Below, in pieces: positions 36,639 through 45,111 of a DNA stretch of 64,000 nt (position 1 is the first letter of the stretch; each line of letters starts with the position of its first letter). The translations under genes were made by a program, and so were the position numbers. The stretch comes from Burkholderiales bacterium (lineage in GTDB: Bacteria > Pseudomonadota > Gammaproteobacteria > Burkholderiales > Burkholderiaceae_C): assembly GCA_016213325.1 (NCBI GenBank), contig JACRAY010000030.1:25701-89700 (forward strand). The letters are read 5' to 3'. The notes under the pieces are model-generated. The model was not told the origin of the DNA. It was given only the letters and a program-made list of their open reading frames with translations, and did no database searches.

Positions 36639-37801
36639 GCTTTCAGTTCCCCCAGGTAGGACTTGACCAGCGCCGCGTCGGGCGCCTCGGGCGCGAGCTG
36701 CAGGTACTTCTCGAAAGCCTGCACCGCCGACGCCTTGTCTTCGCGCTGCTTGTGCAGTAGGCCGAGCGACCGCCACGCAGGCGCAGGCGCGCCTTCCAGC
36801 GTGCTCGCTTCGCGCAGGTCCTCGAAGCTGCGCTGCGCGTCGCCCTTCTCGTCGCGCAGGCGGTACACCTCGCCGCGCGCGTACAGCACTTCGGCGTCCG
36901 CCTTGTCGCGCGCAACCATGCGGTCGAACAGCACCAGGCTTTCCTCGTACTGGCCGCGCTTGATCTCGTCTTCGACCCAGCCGAAGCGCAGCGGCGCGAT
37001 GGCCTTGCCGTACTCGGTGGCGCCCAGCGAGCCGCCGCCCTCGCCCGCCAGCTTCAGCAGGTCGTCCCGGCGATTCGCCACCGGCGGGTGCGTGGCGAAC
37101 AGCGCGCTGCGTTTGCCCACGTCCTCGCCGCCGGTGATCTTCAGTTCGCCCAGCAGGTTGTCCCAGATCACGGCGGCCTGGCGGCCTTCGTAGCCCGCCT
37201 GCTTCATCAGCCGCATGCCCAGCCGGTCGGCCCGCGACTCGTGCTCGCGCGAGAACGCGAAGGCATGGGCCAGCAGGCCGATCTGCCCCAGGGCGCCGAC
37301 AGCCCCGCCGATCAGCCCGACCAGTTGCGCCAGCACGGCCCGGTCCTTGGCCGCACGCAACTGCTCGACCTGGTGGCGTTCGAGGTAGTGACCCAGCTCG
37401 TGGCCGATCACGGCCGCCAGTTGCGCCTCGTTCTCGGCGCGCAGCAGCAGGCCGCTCCACACCAGCATCATGCCGTTGGGCGCCATGGCCGCGTTGAACG
37501 CCGGCATGCGCACGACGTGCACCCGGATGTCGGGGCAGTGGTTGTCGGTCAGGCGGCAGGTCAGGTCGCCGAGGTAGCGCGAGAGCGCGGGCTCCTTGAT
37601 GGCCAGCGGGCTGCGGCGGATGCGCACCTCTTCGCGGTCCATCATGCTCCACAGGCCCCCTTCGTCGGTGTCGTTCAGCGGGCGGCTGAAGCGCTGCGGC
37701 AGGCCAGCGTCCTGCGCCAGCGCGGGCAGGCCCAGCATGGCGGCGATACCCACGCAATGCTGGCAGGTGGAGCGCAGGAAGTTGCGGCGGGTGTTGCTCA
37801 T
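36635..37801 (-). CDS. Exported M48-family metalloprotease with C-terminal TPR-like region, copy A
   Basis: 388-aa predicted zinc metallopeptidase, paralogue of the one at 34118-35296. TRRNFLRST near the start is a Tat-type signal; the ATG at 37801 is chosen because it gives this signal, while a longer frame reaching 37876 overlaps the previous gene. The zinc motif HELGH is at residues 134-138, the third-ligand region is ESRAD after SREH, and GKRSALFATHPPVANRRDDL is shared with copy B. TPR-like repeats occupy about residues 285-380. It is coupled to both neighbours by ATGA. Confidence 0.9.
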   Translation of the reverse strand: MSNTRRNFLRSTCQHCVGIAAMLGLPALAQDAGLPQRFSRPLNDTDEGGLWSMMDREEVRIRRSPLAIKEPALSRYLGDLTCRLTDNHCPDIRVHVVRMPAFNAAMAPNGMMLVWSGLLLRAENEAQLAAVIGHELGHYLERHQVEQLRAAKDRAVLAQLVGLIGGAVGALGQIGLLAHAFAFSREHESRADRLGMRLMKQAGYEGRQAAVIWDNLLGELKITGGEDVGKRSALFATHPPVANRRDDLLKLAGEGGGSLGATEYGKAIAPLRFGWVEDEIKRGQYEESLVLFDRMVARDKADAEVLYARGEVYRLRDEKGDAQRSFEDLREASTLEGAPAPAWRSLGLLHKQREDKASAVQAFEKYLQLAPEAPDAALVKSYLGELKA

Positions 37802-38502
37802 TTCGCCTCCGGGAATCCCTTCAACAGGGCCTCGACCGTCTCGGCGGCGGGCTTGGCTTCGCGCAGGTCGCCCCACATCCGGTCGAGGTCGCGGAACCAG
37901 ACGACGCGGCCGGTCTTCAGGTCCACGAGCGATGCGTAAGCGGCCTGGTTGCCGCCGAAAGTGACCGAGCCCAACAGCAGCATGCCGATCATCACGGCCT
38001 TGCGTTCGTTACTGGCGTAGCTGTCGCGCACCCAGGTGAAGAGCGCGTAGTCGGCGCCGGTCTTCTCGCGCAGCGCGGCCACGGCGCCCGCACCCAGCGA
38101 CCAGTCGAGCCGGCCGTCCTTGGTGGGTAGTTTCGTGCCGTTGTCGGCGTGGTGCACCCAGACGGCCTCGGCCACGGCGCGGTGCAGTGCGACCACTTCA
38201 GCGAAATCGTCGAGTTCCTTCTCGCCGATCTCCACCCGGTTGGCCAGCTCGGGCCGCGCCACCAGCGCGGCCTTGAAGTTCTTCTGGCCGGCTTCGGTCC
38301 AGTCGGCGCGCGGCTCGGTGATGCCGCCGGCGCTGATGGAGAACAGTTCCATGTCGGCGGGCAGCACCAGCAGCCGCGATGCGACCGGGCGCGCGGTGAA
38401 GCCGGGGGCGAGGTAGCGCGACGGCGCGTCGGCGGCGTGGGCGGCCCCGGCCAGCAACGCCGCGGCGAGCACGAGAATCTGGAGGCTCTTGACTTTGGGC
38501 AT
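37798..38502 (-). CDS. Exported protein of unknown family, first gene of M48 module copy A
   Basis: 234-aa protein with a signal peptide (MPKVKSLQILVLAAALLAGAAHA) and the same layout as the protein at 35293-36000: YLAPGFTARPVASRLLVLPADMELFS, RADWTEAGQKNF, GADYALFTWVRDSYASNERK, a hydrophobic stretch (MIGMLLLGSVTFGGNQAAY) and GYASL-like YASLVDLKTGRVVWF. It opens the first copy of the three-gene module and faces the divergent SDR gene. The function is unknown; it is presumably exported to work with the adjacent metalloprotease. Confidence 0.82.
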   Translation of the reverse strand: MPKVKSLQILVLAAALLAGAAHAADAPSRYLAPGFTARPVASRLLVLPADMELFSISAGGITEPRADWTEAGQKNFKAALVARPELANRVEIGEKELDDFAEVVALHRAVAEAVWVHHADNGTKLPTKDGRLDWSLGAGAVAALREKTGADYALFTWVRDSYASNERKAVMIGMLLLGSVTFGGNQAAYASLVDLKTGRVVWFRDLDRMWGDLREAKPAAETVEALLKGFPEAK

Positions 38503-38527
38503 GTGGAACTCCTGCCTCTGGCGCTAG

Positions 38528-38590
38528 GATTGTCGAGTTCAGCTGCAGGGCCGCGCCAGAGGGCGAGCCGGCCCGAACTCGGCAACAATC
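38528..38590. promoter_or_regulatory. Long inverted repeat in the divergent promoter of the M48 module and SDR gene
   Basis: GATTGT-CGAGTTC (38528-38540) and GAACTCG-GCA-ACAATC (38575-38590) are inverted copies, apart from a 3-nt insert, and bracket 34 bp in the 123-bp divergent gap. They may be a regulator site or form a cruciform. No -35/-10 pair was assigned. Confidence 0.4.
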
Positions 38591-38625
38591 GGAAAGCAGC
38601 TTTTTTTCACGCACAGGAGGCAGTC

Positions 38626-39387
38626 ATGCGGGTCAAGGACAAGTCGATCATCGTCACCGGGGCCGGCGGCGGCATCGGCGAAGGCATTGCGCGGCGCCTC
38701 GCCGAAGAAGGCGCGCAGGTGCTGGTGAACGACATCGCCGCCGTGCGCGGCGAAAAGGTGGCGGCCGACATCCGCGCCGCCGGCGGCCGTGCGACGTTCT
38801 TCCGGGCCGACGTGACGAAGTCGGCCGACGTGAAGGCCCTGGTGGACACCGCGGTCCAACGCCACGGCAAGCTCGACGTGGTGGTCAACAACGCCGGCTG
38901 GACGCACCGCAACCGCCCGGCGCTGGAAGTGAGCGAAGAAGAGTTCGACCGGGTCTATGCCATCAACATGAAGAGCATCTACCTGTCCACGATCCATGCG
39001 GTGCCGGCGTTTCGCGCCAACAAGGGCGGCAGCTTCATCAACATCGCGTCGACCGCGGGCATCCGGCCGCGCCCGGGGCTCACCTGGTACAACGGCTCCA
39101 AGGGGGCCGTCATCACCACCAGCAAGTCGCTGGCGGCCGAGTTCGGCCCCGACAACATCCGCGTGAACTGCATCAACCCGGTTTTCAACCCCGACACCGG
39201 GCTGTCCGCCGAATTCGCGGGCGGGCCGGTGGACGAGGCGCGCCGTGCAAAATTCCTCGCAACCATCCCGCTGGGGCGGTTTTCAACCGCGCTCGACGTG
39301 GCCAACGCGGCCCTGTACCTGGCCAGCGACGAAGCCGCCTTCATCTCCGGGGTATGTATCGAGGTCGATGGCGCGCGCTGCGTCTGA
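38626..39387 (+). CDS. SDR-family oxidoreductase (FabG-like)
   Basis: 253-aa NAD(P)-dependent short-chain dehydrogenase. It shows the cofactor-binding TGAGGGIGEG (about residues 11-20), NNAG, the catalytic Ser in NIASTAG, and Y-x3-K in WYNGSKGAV. IRVNCINPVF and the C-terminal DEAAFISGVCIEVDGARCV match the classical SDR pattern of 3-oxoacyl-reductase or glucose-dehydrogenase-like enzymes. The ATG at 38626 has AGGAGG upstream. It precedes moaA by 15 bp but is probably functionally separate. The substrate cannot be assigned. Confidence 0.9.
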   Translation: MRVKDKSIIVTGAGGGIGEGIARRLAEEGAQVLVNDIAAVRGEKVAADIRAAGGRATFFRADVTKSADVKALVDTAVQRHGKLDVVVNNAGWTHRNRPALEVSEEEFDRVYAINMKSIYLSTIHAVPAFRANKGGSFINIASTAGIRPRPGLTWYNGSKGAVITTSKSLAAEFGPDNIRVNCINPVFNPDTGLSAEFAGGPVDEARRAKFLATIPLGRFSTALDVANAALYLASDEAAFISGVCIEVDGARCV

Positions 39388-39402
39388 CCGCACAATAGGA
39401 CC

Positions 39403-40518
39403 ATGTCCGGACGTGTGATTCCCCTGGTCGACCAGCGCCTGCAGGCGCTGGGCGCCGTCCTGCCTGCGCAGCCGGTGCGGGCCACGGGACTGCTGTCGGA
39501 CACGCTCGGGCGGCCGCTGCGCGACCTGCGCATCAGCGTCACCGACCGGTGCAACTTCCGCTGCAGCTACTGCATGCCCAAGGAAGTGTTCGACAAGGAC
39601 TACGCGTACCTGCCGCATTCGGCGCTGCTCACTTTCGAGGAAATCACGCGCGTGGCCCGGCAGTTCGTGGCGCACGGCGTGCACAAGGTCCGCCTGACCG
39701 GCGGCGAGCCGCTGCTGCGCAAGAACATCGAGGTGCTGATCGAGCAGCTTTCGCAGCTGCGCACGGTCGACGGCCGGCCGCTGGACCTGACGCTGACCAC
39801 CAACGGTTCGCTGATGGCCCGCAAGGCCAAAGCCCTGAAGGAGGCGGGACTCAACCGCGTCACCGTCAGCCTGGACGGCATGGACGACGCCGTGTTCCGC
39901 CGCATGAACGACGTGGACTTCCCGGTCAGCGAAGTGCTGGCCGGAATCGACGCGGCGCGCGACGCCGGTCTTGGGCCGATCAAGGTGAACATGGTCGTGA
40001 AGCGCGGCACCAACGAGCACGAGATCCTGCCGATGGCGCGGCACTTCAAGGGCAGCGGCATCACGCTGCGCTTCATCGAGTACATGGACGTGGGCGCCAC
40101 CAACGGCTGGCGCATGGACGAAGTGCTGCCCTCGTCCGAAGTGCGCAAGCTGGTGGCGAGTGAACTGCCGCTGGTGCCGCTGGACCCGAACGATGTGGGC
40201 GAGACGGCCGAGCGCTGGGCCTATGCCGACGGGGGCGGCGAAGTCGGCTTCATCAGCAGCGTGACGCAGGCCTTCTGCCACGACTGCAACCGCGCGCGGC
40301 TGTCGACCGAAGGCAAGCTGTACCTGTGCCTGTTTGCCGGCAACGGCTACGACCTGCGGCCGCTGGTGCGCGGCGGCGCGAGCGACGAAGAGATCGCATC
40401 GGCCATCGGCCACATCTGGCAGGGGCGCGGCGACCGCTACTCCGAACTGCGCGGCACGCAGGCCGCCGACACCGGCAGCGGGCGGCGGCGCGTCGAGATG
40501 AGCTACATCGGCGGATGA
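39403..40518 (+). CDS. moaA: GTP 3',8-cyclase MoaA
   Basis: Radical SAM enzyme for the first step of molybdenum cofactor synthesis, making 3',8-cyclo-7,8-dihydroGTP from GTP. The N-terminal 4Fe-4S cluster Cys are C50, C54 and C57 (DRCNFRCSYCMPK); the second cluster Cys lie in FCHDCNRARLSTEGKLYLCLF. VRLTGGEPLLRKN and the C-terminal ...MSYIGG double glycine, needed for activity in the family, are present. At 371 aa it is of normal length with a slight N-terminal extension. It overlaps mobA as ATGA. MoaC, its partner, is not in the window. Confidence 0.96.
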   Translation: MSGRVIPLVDQRLQALGAVLPAQPVRATGLLSDTLGRPLRDLRISVTDRCNFRCSYCMPKEVFDKDYAYLPHSALLTFEEITRVARQFVAHGVHKVRLTGGEPLLRKNIEVLIEQLSQLRTVDGRPLDLTLTTNGSLMARKAKALKEAGLNRVTVSLDGMDDAVFRRMNDVDFPVSEVLAGIDAARDAGLGPIKVNMVVKRGTNEHEILPMARHFKGSGITLRFIEYMDVGATNGWRMDEVLPSSEVRKLVASELPLVPLDPNDVGETAERWAYADGGGEVGFISSVTQAFCHDCNRARLSTEGKLYLCLFAGNGYDLRPLVRGGASDEEIASAIGHIWQGRGDRYSELRGTQAADTGSGRRRVEMSYIGG

Positions 40519-41129
40519 TCCCCACCGAATCCATCACGGGCCTGATCCTGGCCGGCGGCCGCGCCACGCGCATGGGCGGCAGCGACAAGGGCTTGCAGAA
40601 CTTCCACGGCTTGCCGCTGGCGCTGCACACGCTGATGCGGCTGCAGCCGCAGGTGGGCCGCGTGATGGTCAACGCCAACCGCAACCTGGGCGCCTACGAG
40701 TCTTTCGGCGTCGACGTATGGCCCGACACCCTGCCCGACTTCGCGGGGCCGCTGGCGGGCTTTTTGACGGGGCTGGAGCGCTGCGAGACCGACTACCTGG
40801 TCACCGTGCCGTGCGACACGCCCTTGTTCCCCACCGACTATGTCGCGCGGCTGGCCGATGCGTTGGAGCGCGAGGACGCCGACATCGCGATGGCTTCGGC
40901 GAAGGAAGAAGACGGCAGCGTGCGCACCCAGCCGGTGTTCTGCCTGCTGAAGCACGACCTGATGGAAAGCCTGGTGCGTTTCACGCACGAAGGCGGCCGC
41001 AAGATCGACAAGTGGACGGCGCTGCACAGGACGGTGGAAGTGCCCTTCGACCGGCCGGCCGACGACCCGCGGGCGTTCTTCAACGCCAACACGCTCGACG
41101 AGCTCCGGAGGCTGGAGGGGTCGTCGTGA
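40515..41129 (+). CDS. mobA: Molybdenum cofactor guanylyltransferase MobA
   Basis: 204-aa nucleotidyltransferase that adds GMP to molybdopterin to give the guanine dinucleotide cofactor used by DMSO-reductase family enzymes. The N-terminal signature GLILAGGRATRMGGSDKGLQ is complete. DFAGPLAGFLTGLERC and VPCDTPLFPTDYVARLADAL follow, containing the metal-binding Asp. It is coupled by ATGA to moaA and by GTGA to moeA. Confidence 0.95.
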   Translation: MIPTESITGLILAGGRATRMGGSDKGLQNFHGLPLALHTLMRLQPQVGRVMVNANRNLGAYESFGVDVWPDTLPDFAGPLAGFLTGLERCETDYLVTVPCDTPLFPTDYVARLADALEREDADIAMASAKEEDGSVRTQPVFCLLKHDLMESLVRFTHEGGRKIDKWTALHRTVEVPFDRPADDPRAFFNANTLDELRRLEGSS

Positions 41130-42394
41130 AGAGCCTGGACGAGATTGCGGCGCAGCTGCAGGGCTACGACCCGCAGGCGCTCAGCGCCGAGGGTGTCGGG
41201 GAGTTCCTGTCGCACCTGGTCTCGCCGGTTGCCGAAACCGAGTCCGTGGGACTGTTCGACGCGCTGGGGCGCGTGTTGGCCGAAGACGTCATCTCACCGC
41301 TGAGCGTGCCGCCGCACGACAACTCGGCGATGGATGGCTTTGCTTTCGACGGCTCGCAACTGCGCGCCGATGCGGCGCTGGAGCTGGAAGTCGTGGGCAC
41401 GGCGCTGGCCGGCAAGGCCTGGCAAGGTGCGGCCGGGCCGCTCCAGTGCGTGAAGATCATGACCGGCGCGATCATGCCCGCGGGGCTGGACACCGTGGTG
41501 CCGCAGGAGTTCACCAAGCCTGCAGGCGACAACCGCGTGCTCGTCCCAGCCGGCGTGCTGAAGCCGGGCGACAACCGCCGCCTGAAGGGTGAAGACCTGG
41601 CCGAAGGCAAGCCCGCTCTGCTGGCTGGGGAAAGGCTCGGTCCCGCTGCAGTGGGATTGCTGGCCAGCATCGGCTTGCCGTCGGTGCGCGTGAAACGGCG
41701 CGCGAAGGTCGCGTACTTCTCCACCGGCGACGAGATCCTGAGCCTGGGCGAGCCGCCCCGCGAAGGCGCGGTCTACGACAGCAACCGCTACACCGTTTTC
41801 GGCCTGCTCACGCGCCTGGGCTGCGAAGTCATCGACATGGGCGTGGTGCGCGACGAGCCCGCGCAATTGGAGGCCGCTTTCCGTGACGCGGCTGCCAGGG
41901 TCGACGCCATCATCACCAGTGGTGGCGTCAGCGTGGGCGAGGCCGACTACACCAAGGCCATGATGAAGAAGCTGGGCGACGTGGCCTTCTGGCGCATCGC
42001 CATGCGCCCGGGGCGGCCCATGGCTGTGGGGCGGATCGGTTCGTCGGTGCTGTTCGGGTTGCCGGGCAACCCGGTGGCCGTGATGGTGACCTTCCTCGCT
42101 TTCGTGCGCCCCGCCCTGCTGAAGATGATGGGCGCTCGCGCCGAGCCGGTGCCGCAACTGAAGGCGCACAGCCTGGAGCCCATGCGCAAGAAACCCGGGC
42201 GCACGGAGTACCAGCGCGGCGTCGTGTCGAAGTCCGCTGACGGCGTGCTGCAGGTGCGAACCACTGGCAACCAGGGCTCGGGCGTGCTGAGTTCGATGGT
42301 GCAGGCGAACTGCCTGGTCGTCCTGCATCACGCGCAGGGCAACGTGGCGGTCGGCGAAGAGGTGGATGTGATGATGTTCGACGGGGTGGTCTGA
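41126..42394 (+). CDS. moeA: Molybdopterin molybdenumtransferase MoeA
   Basis: 422-aa enzyme inserting molybdate into adenylylated molybdopterin. The start is GTG overlapping the mobA stop (GTGA). Family motifs are PPHDNSAMDGFAF, MTGAIMPAGLDTVVPQE, the molybdopterin-binding STGDEILSLGEPPREGAVYDSNRY, ITSGGVSVGEADY and LFGLPGNPVAVMVTF. The C-terminal domain IV follows (about residues 345-422). With moaA and mobA it forms a compact moco operon. Confidence 0.95.
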   Translation: MKSLDEIAAQLQGYDPQALSAEGVGEFLSHLVSPVAETESVGLFDALGRVLAEDVISPLSVPPHDNSAMDGFAFDGSQLRADAALELEVVGTALAGKAWQGAAGPLQCVKIMTGAIMPAGLDTVVPQEFTKPAGDNRVLVPAGVLKPGDNRRLKGEDLAEGKPALLAGERLGPAAVGLLASIGLPSVRVKRRAKVAYFSTGDEILSLGEPPREGAVYDSNRYTVFGLLTRLGCEVIDMGVVRDEPAQLEAAFRDAAARVDAIITSGGVSVGEADYTKAMMKKLGDVAFWRIAMRPGRPMAVGRIGSSVLFGLPGNPVAVMVTFLAFVRPALLKMMGARAEPVPQLKAHSLEPMRKKPGRTEYQRGVVSKSADGVLQVRTTGNQGSGVLSSMVQANCLVVLHHAQGNVAVGEEVDVMMFDGVV

Positions 42395-42396
42395 CC

Positions 42397-43959
42397 ATGC
42401 CCGCTGCGGCGGGGCCGCGGGACGTCGCAACGCTTCTCGGGCAAGGCCTCGCCCTGCACCAGCAAGGCCAGCTGGCTCGCGCGAAAGCCATCTACGCGCA
42501 GGTTCTCGCCACACAGCCGAAGAACTTCGACGCCCTCCACCTTTCAGGCGCAGCCGCCGGCCAGGCGGGCGACTTCGCAGAAGCCCTGGCCAACTACGAG
42601 AAGGCCATCGCGATCCAGCCGGACCATGCCGAAGTGCACTTCCGCCGCGGCCATGCACTCCGCGCCCTGAAGCGTGCGGAGGATGCAGTGGCCAGCTACG
42701 ACCGGGCCCTGGCGATCCGGCCCGACTACGCCGAAGCCTGGTCGAGCCGCGGCAATGCTTTCAAGGAGATGGGCCGGCTGGAGGAAGCGCTGGCCAGCTA
42801 CGACAGGGCCCTGGCGATCAAGCCGCAATACGCCGGGGCCTGGTCCAACCGCGGTGTCGCACTGCAGGAACTCGATCGCGCCGAAGAGGCGCTGGCCAGT
42901 TGCGATCGGGCGCTGGCCCTCGCACCCGGTCATGCAGAGGCGCACTCCAACCGCGGCAATGCGCTGAAGGCATTGAACCGGCTGGACGAGGCGCTGGCCA
43001 GCTTCGACAATGCGCTCGCCCTCAAGCCGGGCTACGTGCACGCAGCGTGGAACAAGGCCCTGGCCCTCCTCGCCCTGGGACGGTTCGAGCAGGGTTGGGC
43101 GTGGTACGAGTCGCGCTGGAACAACGAAGACACGGGCCTGGCGCTCCGCAGCTACCCGCAACCGCGGTGGCTGGGCCGCGAAAGCCTGGCCGGAAAGACG
43201 ATCCTGCTGTACGCCGAGCAAGGGCTGGGCGACACGATCCAGTTCTGCCGCTATGCCAGGCTGGTGCAGGCGCAGGGAGCGCGCGTGGTGCTGGAAGTGC
43301 CTGCGGCGCTCGTGCCATTGCTGCAGGGCCTCGCAGGCGTCGACCAGTTGCTCGCAGAAGGCAGTCCCTTGCCGGCGTTCGACTGTCAATCCCCCCTGCT
43401 CTCCTTGCCGCTGGCATTCGACACCCGCCTCGATTCGATACCCGCGCCGGTGCCCTACTTGACCAGCAGCGCTGCCAAGCGCGGGGCTTGGGCGAGCCGC
43501 CTCGGTCAGAAGACTCGGCCGCGCATCGGCCTGGCCTGGAGCGGCCGCACCACCCACAAGAACGACCGCAACCGCAGCATCACACTGGGCGAACTCGCCG
43601 CGCAGCTGCCGGATGACTTCGATTACATCAGCCTGCAGAAGGACCTGCGCGAAGCCGACCAGGCGAGCCTGCCCGCTAGCGGCATCAGGCATTTCGCCCA
43701 CCAGTTGCGGGACTTCACCGACACGGCCGCCCTGTGCGACCTGGTGGACCTGGTGATCACCGTGGATACGAGCGTGGCGCACCTGGCCGGCGCAATGGGA
43801 AGGCAGACCCGCGTGCTGTTGCCGCTGGTGCCCGACTGGCGCTGGATGACGGGGCGCAACGACAGCCCGTGGTATCCCACGGTCAGGCTCGTCCGCCAGC
43901 AAGCGCCTGGTGATTGGGCAGGCACGCTGTCACGTGCGTTGGCGCAGCCGCCCGGCTGA
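42397..43959 (+). CDS. TPR protein with C-terminal glycosyltransferase-9-like domain
   Basis: 520-aa protein. Residues about 10-245 are at least six 34-residue TPRs in tandem, several nearly identical (for example EALASYDRALAIKPQYAGAWSNRG and EALASCDRALALAPGHAEAHSNRG). A C-terminal domain (about 260-515) has LLYAEQGLGDTIQFCRYARLV, RIGLAWSGRTTHKNDRNRS and VDLVITVDTSVAHLAGAMGR, as in heptosyltransferase-like (GT9-fold) TPR proteins. It starts 2 bp after moeA but has no evident role in cofactor synthesis; it is more likely a protein glycosylation or surface sugar enzyme. The acceptor is unknown. Confidence 0.85.
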   Translation: MPAAAGPRDVATLLGQGLALHQQGQLARAKAIYAQVLATQPKNFDALHLSGAAAGQAGDFAEALANYEKAIAIQPDHAEVHFRRGHALRALKRAEDAVASYDRALAIRPDYAEAWSSRGNAFKEMGRLEEALASYDRALAIKPQYAGAWSNRGVALQELDRAEEALASCDRALALAPGHAEAHSNRGNALKALNRLDEALASFDNALALKPGYVHAAWNKALALLALGRFEQGWAWYESRWNNEDTGLALRSYPQPRWLGRESLAGKTILLYAEQGLGDTIQFCRYARLVQAQGARVVLEVPAALVPLLQGLAGVDQLLAEGSPLPAFDCQSPLLSLPLAFDTRLDSIPAPVPYLTSSAAKRGAWASRLGQKTRPRIGLAWSGRTTHKNDRNRSITLGELAAQLPDDFDYISLQKDLREADQASLPASGIRHFAHQLRDFTDTAALCDLVDLVITVDTSVAHLAGAMGRQTRVLLPLVPDWRWMTGRNDSPWYPTVRLVRQQAPGDWAGTLSRALAQPPG

Positions 43960-43992
43960 GTTACATTGGGCGCGATCAACGAGGAGCCCACC

Positions 43993-44139
43993 ATGCCCAA
44001 AGGCGAACAGCGCAGCAACAAGATGGCCAAGAAGCCGAAGAAGGACAACACGCCGCCCAAGGAGGCTTCGGCAACATCCACCCGGCCAACGCCTCCCACC
44101 ACGGCAGTGCTGCCCAAAGGGAAGATGAAGACCAAGTAG
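43993..44139 (+). CDS. Small conserved basic protein (48 aa)
   Basis: The ATG at 43993 follows GAGGAG and opens a 48-codon frame reading MPKGEQRSNKMAKKPKKDNT... and ending LPKGKMKTK. I recognise the MPKGEQRSNKMAKKPKKD start as a recurring small protein of betaproteobacteria. It is rich in Lys and Pro with no signal peptide, so it is probably cytoplasmic. Its stop is 2 bp from the next ATG, suggesting co-translation with the UPF0158-like gene. The function is unknown. Confidence 0.7.
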   Translation: MPKGEQRSNKMAKKPKKDNTPPKEASATSTRPTPPTTAVLPKGKMKTK

Positions 44140-44141
44140 CG

Positions 44142-44576
44142 ATGGGCGCGAGCATCCGCCTCGCCGACCTGGTCGATGCATTCGATTGGGCCAGTGCTGT
44201 CGGCCCGTGGGAGAACCTGGTCTATATCAGCCGCGAGTCGGGGCAGGTCTGGCTGGTGTCGGACATGGACGACTCCGGGGACGAGCCGCCGGAAGATGCC
44301 GACGACGGATCGAAGTACCTCGTCCTTCCCGGCAAGCAGGAGCTCGACCTGGGAAGGTCACTGGCTTTGCGCTTCGCCGAAGGGCGTCTTGCAGAAGACG
44401 CAGGTCTGGTGAAGGGGTTCTTCGCGCGGCCCGGTGCCTACGCAAAGTTCAAGGACCTGCTGGCCAGGCGTGGCGCCCTCGACGAATGGTTCGCTTACGA
44501 AGCCCAGGGCGTCGAGCACGCATTGCGGGCATGGGCGGCGGACAACGACATCGAAGTCATCGACGACGCCGGGTAG
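44142..44576 (+). CDS. UPF0158-like protein
   Basis: 144-aa cytoplasmic acidic protein resembling the UPF0158 family. The ATG at 44142 lies 2 bp after the small basic gene. Signatures are LVDAFDWAS at the start, VYISRESGQVWLVSD, YLVLPGKQELDLGRSLALRF and the end region GALDEWFAYEAQGVEHALRAWAADNDIEV. The function is unknown. Confidence 0.75.
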   Translation: MGASIRLADLVDAFDWASAVGPWENLVYISRESGQVWLVSDMDDSGDEPPEDADDGSKYLVLPGKQELDLGRSLALRFAEGRLAEDAGLVKGFFARPGAYAKFKDLLARRGALDEWFAYEAQGVEHALRAWAADNDIEVIDDAG

Positions 44577-44580
44577 CCGC

Positions 44581-45111
44581 TTGGGCAGCGTCCGCTCCGA
44601 CGACCTCACGTTCCGGCCGGTCACCGTGTTCGACGACCTGCAGTCGCTGACCGCCCTGATCCGCTCAGCCTACGCACCGCACGCCCAGCGAGGCCTGCGC
44701 TACTGGGGCACGCACCAGACAGTGGAAGACACGGCCAGGCGGCTGGCAGGCGGCATCGGGCTGGTGGCCGAGCTGCAGGGTGACATCGTCGCCACCATCA
44801 CGCTGCGCTGTCCCGAGCCCGAGTCCCCCGTGCCGCTGCTGCGCGAGCAGCACACATGGTCGTTCGGCCAGTTCAGCGTGGCGCCGCGCCTCAAGGGACA
44901 GGGCATCGGCAAGGCGATCCACGACCATGCGCTGGAAGTGGCCTACGACCATGGCTGCCGCACGATGGCACTGCACACGGCGCAGCCGGCCACCGGCCTG
45001 ATCGCCATGTACGAACGCTGGGGCTACGCGCACGCCGGCACGTGCGACTGGCGGCCGCACACCAACTACCTGAGCGTGTTGATGTCGAAGGCGCTCGAGC
45101 CCACCCGCTAG
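44581..45111 (+). CDS. GNAT-family N-acetyltransferase
   Basis: About 176 aa. The acetyl-CoA binding motif is FGQFSVAPRLKGQGIGKAIHDHALEVAYDHG (V-x-P-x4-GQGIGK), followed by MALHTAQPATGLIAMYERWGYAHAG, the usual motif B. A TTG at 44581, four bases after the previous stop, is the most likely start, since no ATG precedes FRPVTVFDDLQSLTALIRSAY closely. The start is uncertain. The substrate is unknown. The stop overlaps the stop of the convergent BNR-repeat gene by 4 bp. Confidence 0.85.
   Translation: MGSVRSDDLTFRPVTVFDDLQSLTALIRSAYAPHAQRGLRYWGTHQTVEDTARRLAGGIGLVAELQGDIVATITLRCPEPESPVPLLREQHTWSFGQFSVAPRLKGQGIGKAIHDHALEVAYDHGCRTMALHTAQPATGLIAMYERWGYAHAGTCDWRPHTNYLSVLMSKALEPTR

Noticed and set aside
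42620..43060. Regular DNA repeats that might suggest a CRISPR-like array
   Set aside because: The repeats are about 102 bp, in frame, and encode 34-residue TPR units; there are no short repeats with unique spacers.
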